DNA from: Aerosticca soli
Lineage (GTDB): Bacteria > Pseudomonadota > Gammaproteobacteria > Xanthomonadales > Rhodanobacteraceae
Length of the DNA stretch: 64,000 bases
Assembly (NCBI RefSeq): GCF_003967035.1
Contig: NZ_AP018560.1
Location: 2,810,970 to 2,874,969 of the forward strand
Direction: 5' to 3'
The notes under the pieces were generated by a model. It made no database searches and had not been told where the DNA came from. It was given only the letters and a program-made list of their open reading frames with translations. The position numbers and the translations under genes are program-made. Shown in pieces: positions 34,042 through 42,894 of the stretch; the first letter of the stretch is position 1; each line of letters begins with the position of its first letter.

Positions 34042-35522
34042 CGGTCCAGCCCCAGGCGCTTGCGTTCCATCCGGCGCAGGAATTCCTGCATCACCCGCCG
34101 GTACAAGTCCTCGCCGAGATAGGCATCCTCGACGCCGGCGTCGATCGACGGGTTGTCGTTCACTTCGATCACCATCGGTTTGCCCTCGACCTGCTTGAGA
34201 TCCACGCCGTACAGGCCGTCGCCGATCGGCTGGGTGGCCCTGAGCGCGAGCTTGACCACCTCCGCCGGGGCATCGCGCACCGGCACCGTCTCGAAGCCGC
34301 CGGACTTGGCCGTGCCCTTGGCGCCGTGGTTGTAGATCTGCCAATGGCCGCGCGACATGTAGTACTTGCAGGCGTACAGCGCCTCGCGGTTGAGCACGCC
34401 GATGCGCCAGTCGAACTCGGTGTAGACGAACTCCTGCGCAAGCAGCAGCGCGCTGTGCTGGAACAGTTCCCCGGCGGCCTTCTCCAGCGCCGCGGGGTCC
34501 TCCACCTTGACCACGCCGCGCGAGAACGAGCCGTCGGGAATCTTGAGCACCAGCGGAAAGCCCAGCCGCTCGGCGATCTCGGGCAGGCCCTTGGCGTCGT
34601 CGCGGTAGAGGATCTCGGTGCGCGGCACGGCGAGTTTGCGCGCGACCATGAGGTCGTTGAGGAAGATCTTGTTGGTGCAGCGCAGGATCGAGCTCGGGTC
34701 GTCGATCACCACCATGCCCTCGCGCTCGGCGCGGTGGGCGAAGCGGTAGGTGTGGTTGTCACTGGCCGTGGTCTCGCGGATGAACAGGCCATCGTATTCG
34801 GCCAGGCGCGGATAGTCGTGCTTGCCGATCGTGTCGACCTCGATGCCGAGCTCGCGGCCGGCGGCGACGAAGGCCTTGAGCGCCTTCTTGTTCGACGGCG
34901 GCATCGCCTCGTTGGGGTCGACCAGCATGGCCAGCTCGTAGCGGTAGCGCTTGCGTGCACGCGGCCGGCGCCAGAGCTTGCGCGAGAAGGCATCCAGCGC
35001 GGCGGCGAAGGCGTCCTCCTGCGCATCGTCCAGGGTGTGCAGGCCGACCGGGCGGATGGAAGCCACCTGCCAGACCCGCTCGCGCTCGAACTCGATGCGC
35101 AGCAGCGGGCAGGGGAACATCTCGAACACCTGCCGCGCCAGGTCCTGCAGGGCGGGATAGGCGGTCTGGCCGAAATAGACCAGAATGCCGAAATCGGTGG
35201 TGTCGCGGCCGCCGGCGGGCAGGAAGTGGGTGAGTTTCTGGTTGAGGTCCTCGATGTCCAGGCCGTACAGCGAGCGCCGGCGCAGATCGTTGACCGTGCG
35301 CACCGAGGGCATCACCCGGTGGCCGCGCGCCTCGGCCAGCAGCGAGACGTAGTAGCCGGTGCCCAGGTACTTGTAGTTGCGGCACAGGTTGATGACCTGC
35401 GTGCGTTCCTCGTCGGCGACCACCGGCTCGCGCAGGTAATCCATCGCGCTCATCACGTCCACGGAGGGGTAATAGGCACTCCAGTCGGAGGCTTTCTCGA
35501 CGACGACGACGAGGCGGGTCAT
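34038..35522 (-). CDS. RimK-like ATP-grasp ligase with N-terminal RLAN domain
   Basis: 494 residues. N-terminal RLAN-type domain (about 1-150: TRLVVVVEKASDW, RNYKYLGTGYYVSLLAEARGH shown in part) and a C-terminal RimK-like ATP-grasp (about 280-490): LVLKIPDGSFSRGVVKVE, FDWRIGVLN, and the metal-binding IEVNDNPSID. RimK relatives join amino acids to a carboxylate on a protein or peptide using ATP. The target of RLAN-RimK proteins is not known; they are thought to make or modify peptides together with GNAT and peptidase partners. A GNAT gene is divergent from it here. Start ATG 35522; the longer open frame has no family similarity. Confidence 0.88.
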   Translation of the reverse strand: MTRLVVVVEKASDWSAYYPSVDVMSAMDYLREPVVADEERTQVINLCRNYKYLGTGYYVSLLAEARGHRVMPSVRTVNDLRRRSLYGLDIEDLNQKLTHFLPAGGRDTTDFGILVYFGQTAYPALQDLARQVFEMFPCPLLRIEFERERVWQVASIRPVGLHTLDDAQEDAFAAALDAFSRKLWRRPRARKRYRYELAMLVDPNEAMPPSNKKALKAFVAAGRELGIEVDTIGKHDYPRLAEYDGLFIRETTASDNHTYRFAHRAEREGMVVIDDPSSILRCTNKIFLNDLMVARKLAVPRTEILYRDDAKGLPEIAERLGFPLVLKIPDGSFSRGVVKVEDPAALEKAAGELFQHSALLLAQEFVYTEFDWRIGVLNREALYACKYYMSRGHWQIYNHGAKGTAKSGGFETVPVRDAPAEVVKLALRATQPIGDGLYGVDLKQVEGKPMVIEVNDNPSIDAGVEDAYLGEDLYRRVMQEFLRRMERKRLGLDR

Positions 35523-35718
35523 GGCACCTTGGGAAGGAAATCGCTTGCGGCGGCGCTCGCGGCCATCCGCGGCCGGCGCAGCGCCGGGCAGTGTGGCACA
35601 GCGCGGCGCGCCCGCAAGGCCTTCACCCGCGCCGGTCCGGCTGACGTTCACGTTGCGCGCCATCGACCGACCTCTTGGCCTTACAGTCGGCGTCGATCCG
35701 CAAACCCGTGCGACCGAT

Positions 35719-36189
35719 ATGCCTGCCGACCTCGACCTGCGCCCGGCCCGGCGCGACGATCTCGATGCGCTGCTTGCGCTGGAACAGGCGAGCTTCAGCG
35801 GCGACCGCCTGAGCCGCGCGCAGTACCACCGGCACCTGCGCAGCGCCAGCGCGCAGGTGTGGGTGGCGACGACGGCCGCCGGAACGCTGCTGGGCAGCGC
35901 AGTGGTGTTCTTCCGTCGCGGCGGCACCAGCGCCCGGCTCTACTCGCTCGCCACCGCCTCGCCCGCGCGTGGACGCGGCATCGGCCGTGCCCTGCTGGCC
36001 GCGGCCGAAGCGGCCGCCCGCGCGCGCGGCTGCCGCCGGCTGGTGCTGGAAGTGCGCGCAGACAACGCCGCGGCGATCGCGCTCTACGAGCGCGCCGGCT
36101 ACCGGCGCGGCAAACGCCTACCGCACTATTACGAAGACGGCGCCGACGGCTGGCGCTATGCAAAGCCGCTGGCCCCGGCCGCGGACTGA
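35719..36189 (+). CDS. GNAT family N-acetyltransferase (RimI-like)
   Basis: 156 residues: N-terminal LRPARRDDLDALLALEQASF, acetyl-CoA loop SPARGRGIGRALLAAAE, and C-terminal NAAAIALYERAGYRRGKRLPHYY. Lacks the C39-like peptidase domain that is fused in some homologues next to RLAN-RimK genes. Likely acetylates an alpha-amine or N-terminus; substrate unknown. Divergent from the ATP-grasp gene by 196 bp, a gap with no clear promoter motif. Confidence 0.87.
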   Translation: MPADLDLRPARRDDLDALLALEQASFSGDRLSRAQYHRHLRSASAQVWVATTAAGTLLGSAVVFFRRGGTSARLYSLATASPARGRGIGRALLAAAEAAARARGCRRLVLEVRADNAAAIALYERAGYRRGKRLPHYYEDGADGWRYAKPLAPAAD

Positions 36190-36876
36190 TCAGTCGAGCG
36201 GCGCGGCCAGGCGGCGCGCGGTGGCTTCATCGGGCCGCGCCACCAATGCGCCGCTACGCATCAGGCTGACCGTGTAATGGCCGCCGTCGACCAGCGGCAG
36301 GAACGCGCCGCTGCCGTAGACGGCGTCCACCGCCGGCAGCCATTGCGGATACCGGCGACGCAGCTCCAGCAGGTCCCAGCCCGACGGCGCGAAATCGACC
36401 ACCGTGCGTGGCGCCTGCGCTTCCTGGGCGGCCTCGTCGTAGCGCCCGTCGATGCGGTCGAGCCGATACAGCGGCGGCACACCGGCGAGCACGGCCGGCA
36501 GTTTCCACTTGAGCACCACCGCCTCGACGCGAAAGGCATCGCCGGCCAGTTCGAGCCGCCGGGTGGCGCCGTCCGGCCAGCTCACCTGCAGCTGCCAGCG
36601 CTGTGGTGAGAGGATGTGCGCATCGATGTCGAGCACCGGCGCCTCCTCGGCGAGCAGCCGGTAACCACGCAGCGCAAGGCCGGTACCGGCCAGCAGACAG
36701 GCCAGCGCCAGGCCGATCAGGAGGGCGAGGAAACGGCCGGCGGCGGCCAGCGGCCGGCCCTCGCGTCGCCGCCGCAGCATGGCGGCCAATTGCACCAGCG
36801 CGAAGATCGCGGCCAGTGCGGCCGCGAACAGCAGCACGGTCATCGGCAGGCGGATCAGGGTGGACCACTCGTCCAT
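36190..36876 (-). CDS. Conserved membrane protein of unknown function
   Basis: 228 residues. Two hydrophobic segments at the N-terminus (PMTVLLFAAALAAIFALVQLAAML; FLALLIGLALACLLAGTGLAL) then a soluble domain with HILSPQRWQLQVSWPDG and ELRRRYPQWLPAVDAVYGSGAF. Homologues in Lysobacterales have been labelled 'cation/multidrug efflux pump', but nothing transporter-like is visible in it. Starts divergently from lptM (78 bp). Confidence 0.65.
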   Translation of the reverse strand: MDEWSTLIRLPMTVLLFAAALAAIFALVQLAAMLRRRREGRPLAAAGRFLALLIGLALACLLAGTGLALRGYRLLAEEAPVLDIDAHILSPQRWQLQVSWPDGATRRLELAGDAFRVEAVVLKWKLPAVLAGVPPLYRLDRIDGRYDEAAQEAQAPRTVVDFAPSGWDLLELRRRYPQWLPAVDAVYGSGAFLPLVDGGHYTVSLMRSGALVARPDEATARRLAAPLD

Positions 36877-36954
36877 GCGGCGGCTCTCGCGAAACGGCGA
36901 CGCGGCATGATAGCCGCTGGCTATACTCGACCTTGAGTCATCACGGACCTTGCC

Positions 36955-37110
36955 ATGCCTCGATTGCTGCTGCTGTGTCTCATCCTCGCCGCGCTCGCCG
37001 GCTGCGGCCGCAAGGGGCCGCTGTACCTGCCGCCGCCGACCGCCACGCCGCCGGCCACCGTCGCCCCCGCACCCGCCGCCAGCGCGCCGGCGCCCGCCGC
37101 CCGGCACTGA
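36955..37110 (+). CDS. lptM: LPS-assembly-type small lipoprotein LptM (YifL-like)
   Basis: 51 residues. Signal LLLLCLILAALAGC with the lipobox at residues 14-17 (Cys17), then GRKGPLYLPPP, the conserved motif of LptM, and a Pro/Ala-rich tail. In E. coli LptM promotes maturation of the LptD translocon. The lptM-dapF-DUF484-xerC order is the standard one, which confirms the call. A TATACT box lies at 36922-36927. Confidence 0.9.
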   Translation: MPRLLLLCLILAALAGCGRKGPLYLPPPTATPPATVAPAPAASAPAPAARH

Positions 37111-37126
37111 CGGGGCGGCGACACCG

Positions 37127-37960
37127 ATGCGTTTTTCCAAGATGCACGGCCTCGGCAACGACTTCGTCGTGCTCGACGCGCGCACCCGGCCGCTCGCGCT
37201 GGACGCGGCGGCGATCCGCGCCCTCGCCGACCGCCACACCGGCGTGGGCTGCGACCAGCTGCTGACCATCGAGCCGGCGCGCGATCCGTCCTGCGCGTTC
37301 CGTTACGGCATCTGGAATGCCGACGGCAGCCCCTCCGGCCAGTGCGGCAACGGCGTGCGCTGCGTGGCCGCGTGGCTGCATCGCGCCGGCGCGCTCGAGC
37401 TCGGTGAGACGGTACGCCTGGAAAGCCCGTCCGGCCCGGTCGACGTGCGCCTGCTGGGGCCCCTCGAAGTGGCGGTGGACATGGGCGAGCCGGTATTCGC
37501 CCCGGCCCGCATCCCGTTCCTTGCCGAGGCCGAGGCCGATCGCTATCCGATCGCGGTCGCCGGAGGCGAGCTCGTCATCGGCGCGGTGTCGATGGGCAAC
37601 CCGCATGCGGTGGTGGTCGTGGATGACCCGGAGGCGGCCGGCATCGACGCGCTCGGCCCGGCGCTCAGCACGCATCCGCGCTTTCCGCAGGGCGCCAACG
37701 CCGGCTTCGTGCGCCGGCTCGACCGCAACCACCTGCGGCTGCGCGTGCACGAGCGCGGCAGCGGCTGGACCCTGGCCTGCGGCACCGGCGCCTGCGCGGC
37801 GATGGCGGTGTTGCGCCGGCGCGGCGAGGTCGAGGCCGGCGTCGCGGTGACGCTGCCAGGCGGCACGCTGCACATCGACTGGCCAGGTCCCGGCCATCCG
37901 CTGTGGATGACCGGGCCGGCCGCCTTCGTGTTCGAGGGCGACTGGCCGCACGCGGCTTGA
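37127..37960 (+). CDS. dapF: Diaminopimelate epimerase
   Basis: 277 residues; interconverts LL- and meso-diaminopimelate for lysine and peptidoglycan. N-terminus FSKMHGLGNDFVVLD, the catalytic cysteines in GQCGNG (Cys73) and ACGTGAC. Starts 16 bp after lptM. Confidence 0.97.
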   Translation: MRFSKMHGLGNDFVVLDARTRPLALDAAAIRALADRHTGVGCDQLLTIEPARDPSCAFRYGIWNADGSPSGQCGNGVRCVAAWLHRAGALELGETVRLESPSGPVDVRLLGPLEVAVDMGEPVFAPARIPFLAEAEADRYPIAVAGGELVIGAVSMGNPHAVVVVDDPEAAGIDALGPALSTHPRFPQGANAGFVRRLDRNHLRLRVHERGSGWTLACGTGACAAMAVLRRRGEVEAGVAVTLPGGTLHIDWPGPGHPLWMTGPAAFVFEGDWPHAA

Positions 37961-38019
37961 TGGCGTCCGGCGCCCGGCGCACACTGCCGCATCGTCTTGA
38001 GTTCTGCCGGGGTTCGCGC

Positions 38020-38700
38020 ATGTCCGATCCGCTGCTCGCCGAGCTGCCCGACGCCGCCGCGGTCGCCGCCTTTCTGGAGCGGCATCCGGGCTTTCTCGCC
38101 GAGCACCCGGAACTCGTCGCCCGGCTGGAAGCGGGCGCGCCCGGCGTCGCTTCGCTCACCGCGCACCAGTTGAAACGCCTGCGCGAACGCAACGCCGAGC
38201 TCGAGCGGCGCCAGCTCGAGCTGGTCCGGCTGGCCGCCGACAACGAGCGCCTGATGCAGCGGGTGCATGCGCTCAACGTGGCCATGCTGCGATCGGCCAC
38301 GCCAGCGCTCGCCGTGCACGGGGTGATCGAGGCGCTGGGCCGCGACTTCGGCCTAGATCCGGTGCGCCTGCTGCTGTTCCAGGCCGCGCATGACCTCTCG
38401 TCGGCGCCATGGCTCGACATCGAGCCGGCCGGGCGGCTGGCGCTGCCGGAACTGGCCGGGCTGCTCGCCGGCGACGAGCCGTTCGTCGGGCGCCTCGGCC
38501 CCGCCCGGCTGGAACGGTTGTTCGGCGAACAGGCCGCGCAGGTGCGCTCGGTGGCGGTGCTGCCGCTCGGCGAAGACGGCCTGCTCGCGCTCGGCAGCGG
38601 TGATGCCGGCCATTTCCAGCCCGGCATGGGCACGCTGTTCCTGAAGATGATCGCCGCCACCGTCGGCGCCGCGCTCGCCCGCGCACGGGGGACGCTCTGA
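38020..38700 (+). CDS. DUF484 family protein
   Basis: 226 residues: N-terminal VAAFLERHPGFLAEHPEL, a coiled coil (LKRLRERNAELERRQLELVRLA region), and a GAF-like C-terminal domain. Found between dapF and xerC in many gammaproteobacteria; role unknown. Its TGA overlaps the CTG start proposed for xerC. Confidence 0.92.
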   Translation: MSDPLLAELPDAAAVAAFLERHPGFLAEHPELVARLEAGAPGVASLTAHQLKRLRERNAELERRQLELVRLAADNERLMQRVHALNVAMLRSATPALAVHGVIEALGRDFGLDPVRLLLFQAAHDLSSAPWLDIEPAGRLALPELAGLLAGDEPFVGRLGPARLERLFGEQAAQVRSVAVLPLGEDGLLALGSGDAGHFQPGMGTLFLKMIAATVGAALARARGTL

Positions 38701-39611
38701 GCCAGCGCGACGCGAACGCGCGTGCGCAGGCCGAAGCCTGGCTCGCGCGGCTGGCCGGCGAACGCCGTGCCTCGCCGCACACCTTGGCCGCCTACCGGCG
38801 CGACCTGGCCAAGCTGCTCGCCTGGATGGAACGCCACGGCCTCGACCGCATCACCGCGCTGGATGCCGAGCATCTGCGCCGGTTCATCGCCGACGCGCAT
38901 CGCGCCGGGCTCGCGCCCAAGAGCCTGCAGCGCCTGCTCTCGGCCTGCCGCGGTCTGTGTCGCCACCTGCTGCGCGAAGGCGCGCTGGGACATGACCCGA
39001 CCGCCGGCCTGCGCGCCCCGCGCGCGCCGCGCCGATTGCCCACCGTGCTCGACGTGGACGAGGCCATCAGCCTGATCGAGGCGGTCGGTCCAGGGCGGCT
39101 CGGCCGGCGCGACCGCGCCATGCTGGAACTTTTCTATTCCTCGGGCCTGCGGCTGACCGAGCTTACTAGCCTGCGCTGGGAGGACTTGGACCTCGACGCG
39201 GGCGAAGTCCGCGTGCTCGGCAAAGGCGGCAAGACCCGCCTCGTGCCGGTCGGCCGCCAGGCGGTGGCCGCGCTGCGGGCGCTGGCGGCCTCGCAGGGCG
39301 AGGCGCGCGGGCCGGTCTTCCGCGGACCGCGAGGCACGGCGCTGGGCCCGCGCGCGGTGCAGCTGCGCCTCCAGCGCCTGGCCCAGGCGCAGCGTTTCCC
39401 CCGGCACGTGCATCCGCACCTGCTGAGGCACAGCTTCGCCAGCCACCTGCTGGAATCCTCCGGCGATCTGCGCGCGGTGCAGGAACTGCTGGGCCACGCC
39501 GACATCGCCACCACGCAGATCTACACCCACCTCGATTTCCAGCATCTGGCCAAGGTGTACGACGCCGCGCATCCGCGTGCGCGGCGGCGGTCGGGAGCGA
39601 AACCGCGTTGA
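38697..39611 (+). CDS. xerC: Tyrosine recombinase XerC (CTG start)
   Basis: 304 residues counted from CTG 38697. Resolves chromosome dimers at dif with XerD. Catalytic set by this numbering: Arg152, Lys176, His241, Arg244, His267 and Tyr276 ([10 protein letters not shown]). The N-terminal core-binding domain starts before the first conventional start (TTG 38784); homology to XerC ([16 protein letters not shown]) requires the upstream codons, and the frame there has no ATG, GTG or TTG. CTG 38697 overlaps the preceding TGA (CTGA) and has GGGGGA 5 bp upstream. Confidence 0.9.
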   Translation: MSQRDANARAQAEAWLARLAGERRASPHTLAAYRRDLAKLLAWMERHGLDRITALDAEHLRRFIADAHRAGLAPKSLQRLLSACRGLCRHLLREGALGHDPTAGLRAPRAPRRLPTVLDVDEAISLIEAVGPGRLGRRDRAMLELFYSSGLRLTELTSLRWEDLDLDAGEVRVLGKGGKTRLVPVGRQAVAALRALAASQGEARGPVFRGPRGTALGPRAVQLRLQRLAQAQRFPRHVHPHLLRHSFASHLLESSGDLRAVQELLGHADIATTQIYTHLDFQHLAKVYDAAHPRARRRSGAKPR

Positions 39612-39663
39612 AGGCGCGGGCGGGCGCCCCCATCTGTGCTGGTTTCCACATCCCGGAGCGCGC

Positions 39664-40218
39664 ATGGAATCCTTCCACGCCACCACCATCGTCTCGGTGC
39701 GCCGGCACGGCCGCATCGTCATCGGCGGCGACGGCCAGGTCACCCTCGGCAACACGGTGATGAAGGCCAACGCCCGCAAGATCCGCCGCCTGGGCAAGAC
39801 CGGCGAGGTGCTGGCCGGCTTTGCCGGCGCCACCGCCGATGCCTTCACCCTGTTCGAGCTGTTCGAGGACAAGCTCACCCGCCACAGCGGCAACCTGGCC
39901 CGCGCCGCGGTGGAAATGGCCAAGGAGTGGCGCACCGACCGCCGCCTGGGCCGGCTGGAGGCCATGCTGGCGGTGGCCGACCGCGACGTCTCGCTGCTGA
40001 TCTCGGGCAACGGCGACGTGCTGGAGCCGGAATACGGCCTGATCGCGATCGGCTCGGGCGGGCCCTACGCGCAGTCGGCCGCCCGCGCGCTTTTGGAACA
40101 CACCGACATGGACGCGCGCAGCATCGTCGAGAAGGCGCTCAAGATCGCCGCCGACATCTGCATCTATACCAACCACAACACCACGATCGAAGAACTGGAC
40201 GCCGCGCCGCGGGGTTGA
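39664..40218 (+). CDS. hslV: HslV peptidase subunit of the HslUV protease
   Basis: 184 residues. The nucleophile Thr7 follows a short propeptide MESFHA that must be cleaved to expose it, then [18 protein letters not shown]. Forms the double hexameric proteolytic core used by HslU. Followed by hslU after 68 bp. Confidence 0.96.
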   Translation: MESFHATTIVSVRRHGRIVIGGDGQVTLGNTVMKANARKIRRLGKTGEVLAGFAGATADAFTLFELFEDKLTRHSGNLARAAVEMAKEWRTDRRLGRLEAMLAVADRDVSLLISGNGDVLEPEYGLIAIGSGGPYAQSAARALLEHTDMDARSIVEKALKIAADICIYTNHNTTIEELDAAPRG

Positions 40219-40286
40219 GGGCTGCGTTTTGCGCCCACCGACCGCCACCTTCCCGATTGTCCCATCGCCATTGCCGACAAGACCCC

Positions 40287-41615
40287 ATGTCCGAACTCAC
40301 TCCCCGCGAAATCGTCAACGAGCTCGATCGCTACATCGTCGGCCAGCAAGCGGCCAAGCGCGCGGTGGCCATCGCGCTGCGCAACCGCTGGCGGCGCATG
40401 CAGCTCGACCCCGAGCTGCGCAACGAGGTGACGCCCAAGAACATCCTGATGATCGGCCCCACCGGCGTGGGCAAGACCGAGATCGCGCGAAGGCTGGCCA
40501 CGCTCGCCAACGCGCCCTTCGTCAAGGTGGAGGCGACCAAGTTCACCGAGGTCGGCTACGTCGGCAGGGACGTCGAGTCGATCATCCGCGACCTTGCCGA
40601 CGTCGCCTACAAGCTGGTGCGCGAGCAGGCCACCCAGCGCGTGCGCAGCCAGGCCGAGGACCGCGCCGAGGACCGTCTCCTCGACGCCCTGCTGCCGCGC
40701 CGGCAGCTCGGCGACTGGAGCCAGGACAGCGCCCCGGCCGACAACGAGACGCGCCAGAAACTGCGCCGCCAGCTGCGCGAGGGCGCGCTGGACGATCGCG
40801 AGATCGAGCTCGACGTCGCCCTGAACGTCGGCGTGGAGATCATGTCGCCGCCGGGCATGGAGGAAATGGGCCAGCAGCTCAAGCAGATGTTCCAGAGCCT
40901 GGGCGGCGCGCGCACGCAGAAGCGCAAGCTGACGGTGAAGGCGGCGCGGCCGCTGCTGATCGAGGAGGAGGCCGCCAAGCTGATCAACGACGAGGAGATC
41001 CGCGCCCAGGCGGTGTTCGCCGCCGAGCAGCACGGCATCGTCTTCATCGACGAGATCGACAAGGTGGCCCAGCGCAGCGAATGGGGCGGCGCCGGCGTCA
41101 GCCGCGAGGGCGTGCAGCGCGACCTGCTGCCGCTGGTGGAAGGCTCGACAGTGACCACCAAGTACGGACCGATCAAGACCGACCACGTGCTGTTCATCGC
41201 CTCCGGCGCGTTCTCGCTGGCCAAGCCGTCCGATCTCATTCCCGAGCTGCAGGGCCGGCTGCCGATCCGCGTCGAGCTCTCCGCGCTCTCGGTCGAGGAC
41301 TTCAAGCGCATCCTGCGCGAGCCGCACAACGCGCTGACCCGCCAATACGCGGCGTTGCTCGGCACCGAGGGGGTGCGCGTGGAATTCACCGCGGACGGCA
41401 TCGACCGCCTGGCCGAGATCGCCTTCGAGGTCAATGAACGCACCGAGAACATCGGCGCGCGCCGGCTGCACACGGTGATGGAACGCCTGCTCGAAGGGAT
41501 CTCCTTCGAAGCTGCGGACAAATCCGGTGAAACCTACGTCATCGACGCCGAAATGGTCGATCGCAACCTTACCGATCTGGCCGCCGACGAGGACCTGAGC
41601 CGGTACATCCTGTAA
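40287..41615 (+). CDS. hslU: HslU ATPase subunit of the HslUV protease
   Basis: 442 residues. AAA+ unfoldase: Walker A GPTGVGKT (57-64), Walker [10 protein letters not shown], the I-domain insertion (about 110-240) and C-terminus ending YIL, whose carboxylate tail docks into HslV. Degrades misfolded and regulatory proteins. Confidence 0.97.
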   Translation: MSELTPREIVNELDRYIVGQQAAKRAVAIALRNRWRRMQLDPELRNEVTPKNILMIGPTGVGKTEIARRLATLANAPFVKVEATKFTEVGYVGRDVESIIRDLADVAYKLVREQATQRVRSQAEDRAEDRLLDALLPRRQLGDWSQDSAPADNETRQKLRRQLREGALDDREIELDVALNVGVEIMSPPGMEEMGQQLKQMFQSLGGARTQKRKLTVKAARPLLIEEEAAKLINDEEIRAQAVFAAEQHGIVFIDEIDKVAQRSEWGGAGVSREGVQRDLLPLVEGSTVTTKYGPIKTDHVLFIASGAFSLAKPSDLIPELQGRLPIRVELSALSVEDFKRILREPHNALTRQYAALLGTEGVRVEFTADGIDRLAEIAFEVNERTENIGARRLHTVMERLLEGISFEAADKSGETYVIDAEMVDRNLTDLAADEDLSRYIL

Positions 41616-41636
41616 GGGGCGGCCGGGCCGCTCTGC

Positions 41637-41648
41637 TAAAATCGCGCC
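41637..41648 (+). promoter_or_regulatory. -10 element directly before the next start codon
   Basis: TAAAAT (41637-41642) and a 6-nt spacer to ATG 41649, again too short for a ribosome binding site: probable leaderless start. Confidence 0.5.
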
Positions 41649-42263
41649 ATGGGTAAGATCATTGAATTCAAGGGTACCGGCCTGCGCGCGCAACTGCGCG
41701 AGGCGCAGCGGCAACGGCAGTTGATCCGGCTGTGGCGCGGCGAACTCGAGCACGGCAGCTTCTGCGGCTACGTGGGCGGGGTCGGGCGCGAATGTTTCCT
41801 GCTGTGGGTGGTCGGCGACGGCATCACCTACGACGGGCTGTACGTCATGCGCCATCGGGACGTCACCGAGCTCGAGGCGCCGGACAAGCACCATGCCTTC
41901 ATCGAGAAGGCGCTCGCGCTCAAGCATCTGCTGCCGCGGGTGCCGCGCGCCTTCCCGCTCGATGCCATCCGCGATGTGGTGCAGGCGGCCGGCGACCTTG
42001 CCCCGGTGATCGGTGTACACGTGGACAGCGAAGAGGATGCCGAGGTCTGCTACATCGGCCGGCTGGTCGGCGTGGAAGAGGACGGCTTCACCCTGCAGGA
42101 GATCACGCCCGACGCCGAATGGCTGCGCGAGCCTTCCTTCTTCGCCTGGGACGAGGTGTCCACGGTCAGCATGGAAGACCCCTATGCGCAGGCGCTGCTC
42201 GCCGTGGCCGGCACGCCGCCGCCGCTCGAGCACGGCGACCCCGGGGTCGGTCGCGCCCATTGA
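41649..42263 (+). CDS. Conserved hypothetical protein downstream of hslVU
   Basis: 204 residues, soluble, no signal peptide. N-terminus MGKIIEFKGTGLRAQLREAQ, then a beta-rich middle (GELEHGSFCGYVGGVGRECFLLWVV in part) and an acidic stretch DSEEDAEVCYIGRLVGVEEDGF that looks like a second copy of an Sm/SH3-like beta barrel (RL.G...DGF..QEI). No family recognised. Separated from hslU by only 33 bp but with its own -10 box. Confidence 0.65.
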   Translation: MGKIIEFKGTGLRAQLREAQRQRQLIRLWRGELEHGSFCGYVGGVGRECFLLWVVGDGITYDGLYVMRHRDVTELEAPDKHHAFIEKALALKHLLPRVPRAFPLDAIRDVVQAAGDLAPVIGVHVDSEEDAEVCYIGRLVGVEEDGFTLQEITPDAEWLREPSFFAWDEVSTVSMEDPYAQALLAVAGTPPPLEHGDPGVGRAH

Positions 42264-42409
42264 CGCCCGCGCCGGCCCCGCAGCGCCGGCTTGGGTCTGC
42301 TGCAAGCGTGCCGATGGCTCGCGCGCCGCTCACCGCCGGGCAGGCGATCCGTCAACCGAATCGGGGCAACGGCCGTTGCAGGGTTCTCCCAGTGATCAGG
42401 AGTGCCCGC

Positions 42410-42829
42410 ATGTCCCGTTACCTTGTCTTGGCCGGCTGTGCCTGCCTTGCCGTCGCCGGCGCGGCGCTGGCGCAGACCGCCACCACACCGCCCGCGCCGC
42501 CGTCGGCCGGATCGCAGCATGTGCCGGACCCTGAGCGCCAGCTCGAACGACTGAGCCGCAAGCTCGATCTCGCCCCCGGCCAGCAGGCCCAGCTGCGCCC
42601 CATCCTGGAGCGTCGGCGCCAGGACCTCGAAGCCGTGCGCGCGGATACCAGCCTGAGCCCGGCCGAACGCCGTGCCAAGGCGGCGCAGATCCTGCGCGAC
42701 AGCGAGCGGCAGATCGAGTCGGTGCTCACCGACAGCCAGCGCCAGCAATGGCAGGCCCTGCGCCAATCCATGCGCCAGCATCACCCGGGCCGGGCACCGG
42801 CGGCGGCCGCCAGCACCGTCGACCACTGA
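42410..42829 (+). CDS. Spy/LTxxQ-like periplasmic protein
   Basis: 139 residues with signal peptide (LAGCACLAVAGAALA) and a helical domain with PERQLERLSRKLDLAPGQQAQLRPIL and SLSPAERRAKAAQILRDSERQIESVLTDSQRQQW (quoted in part), the repeating LTxxQ-type helix-turn-helix seen in Spy and CpxP. Likely a periplasmic chaperone or stress sensor. The Cys in LAGCA could be a lipobox alternative, but cleavage after ALA is more typical. Confidence 0.68.
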   Translation: MSRYLVLAGCACLAVAGAALAQTATTPPAPPSAGSQHVPDPERQLERLSRKLDLAPGQQAQLRPILERRRQDLEAVRADTSLSPAERRAKAAQILRDSERQIESVLTDSQRQQWQALRQSMRQHHPGRAPAAAASTVDH

Positions 42830-42894
42830 GGCTCACGCGCGGGCGGAGCACTGGCGTATCCTTCGCCGCCTGCCAACTTCCTTAAAGGGTCGCC

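Noticed and set aside
41616..41636. GC-rich dyad after hslU as a terminator
   Set aside because: Stem of about 5 bp and no T-run.
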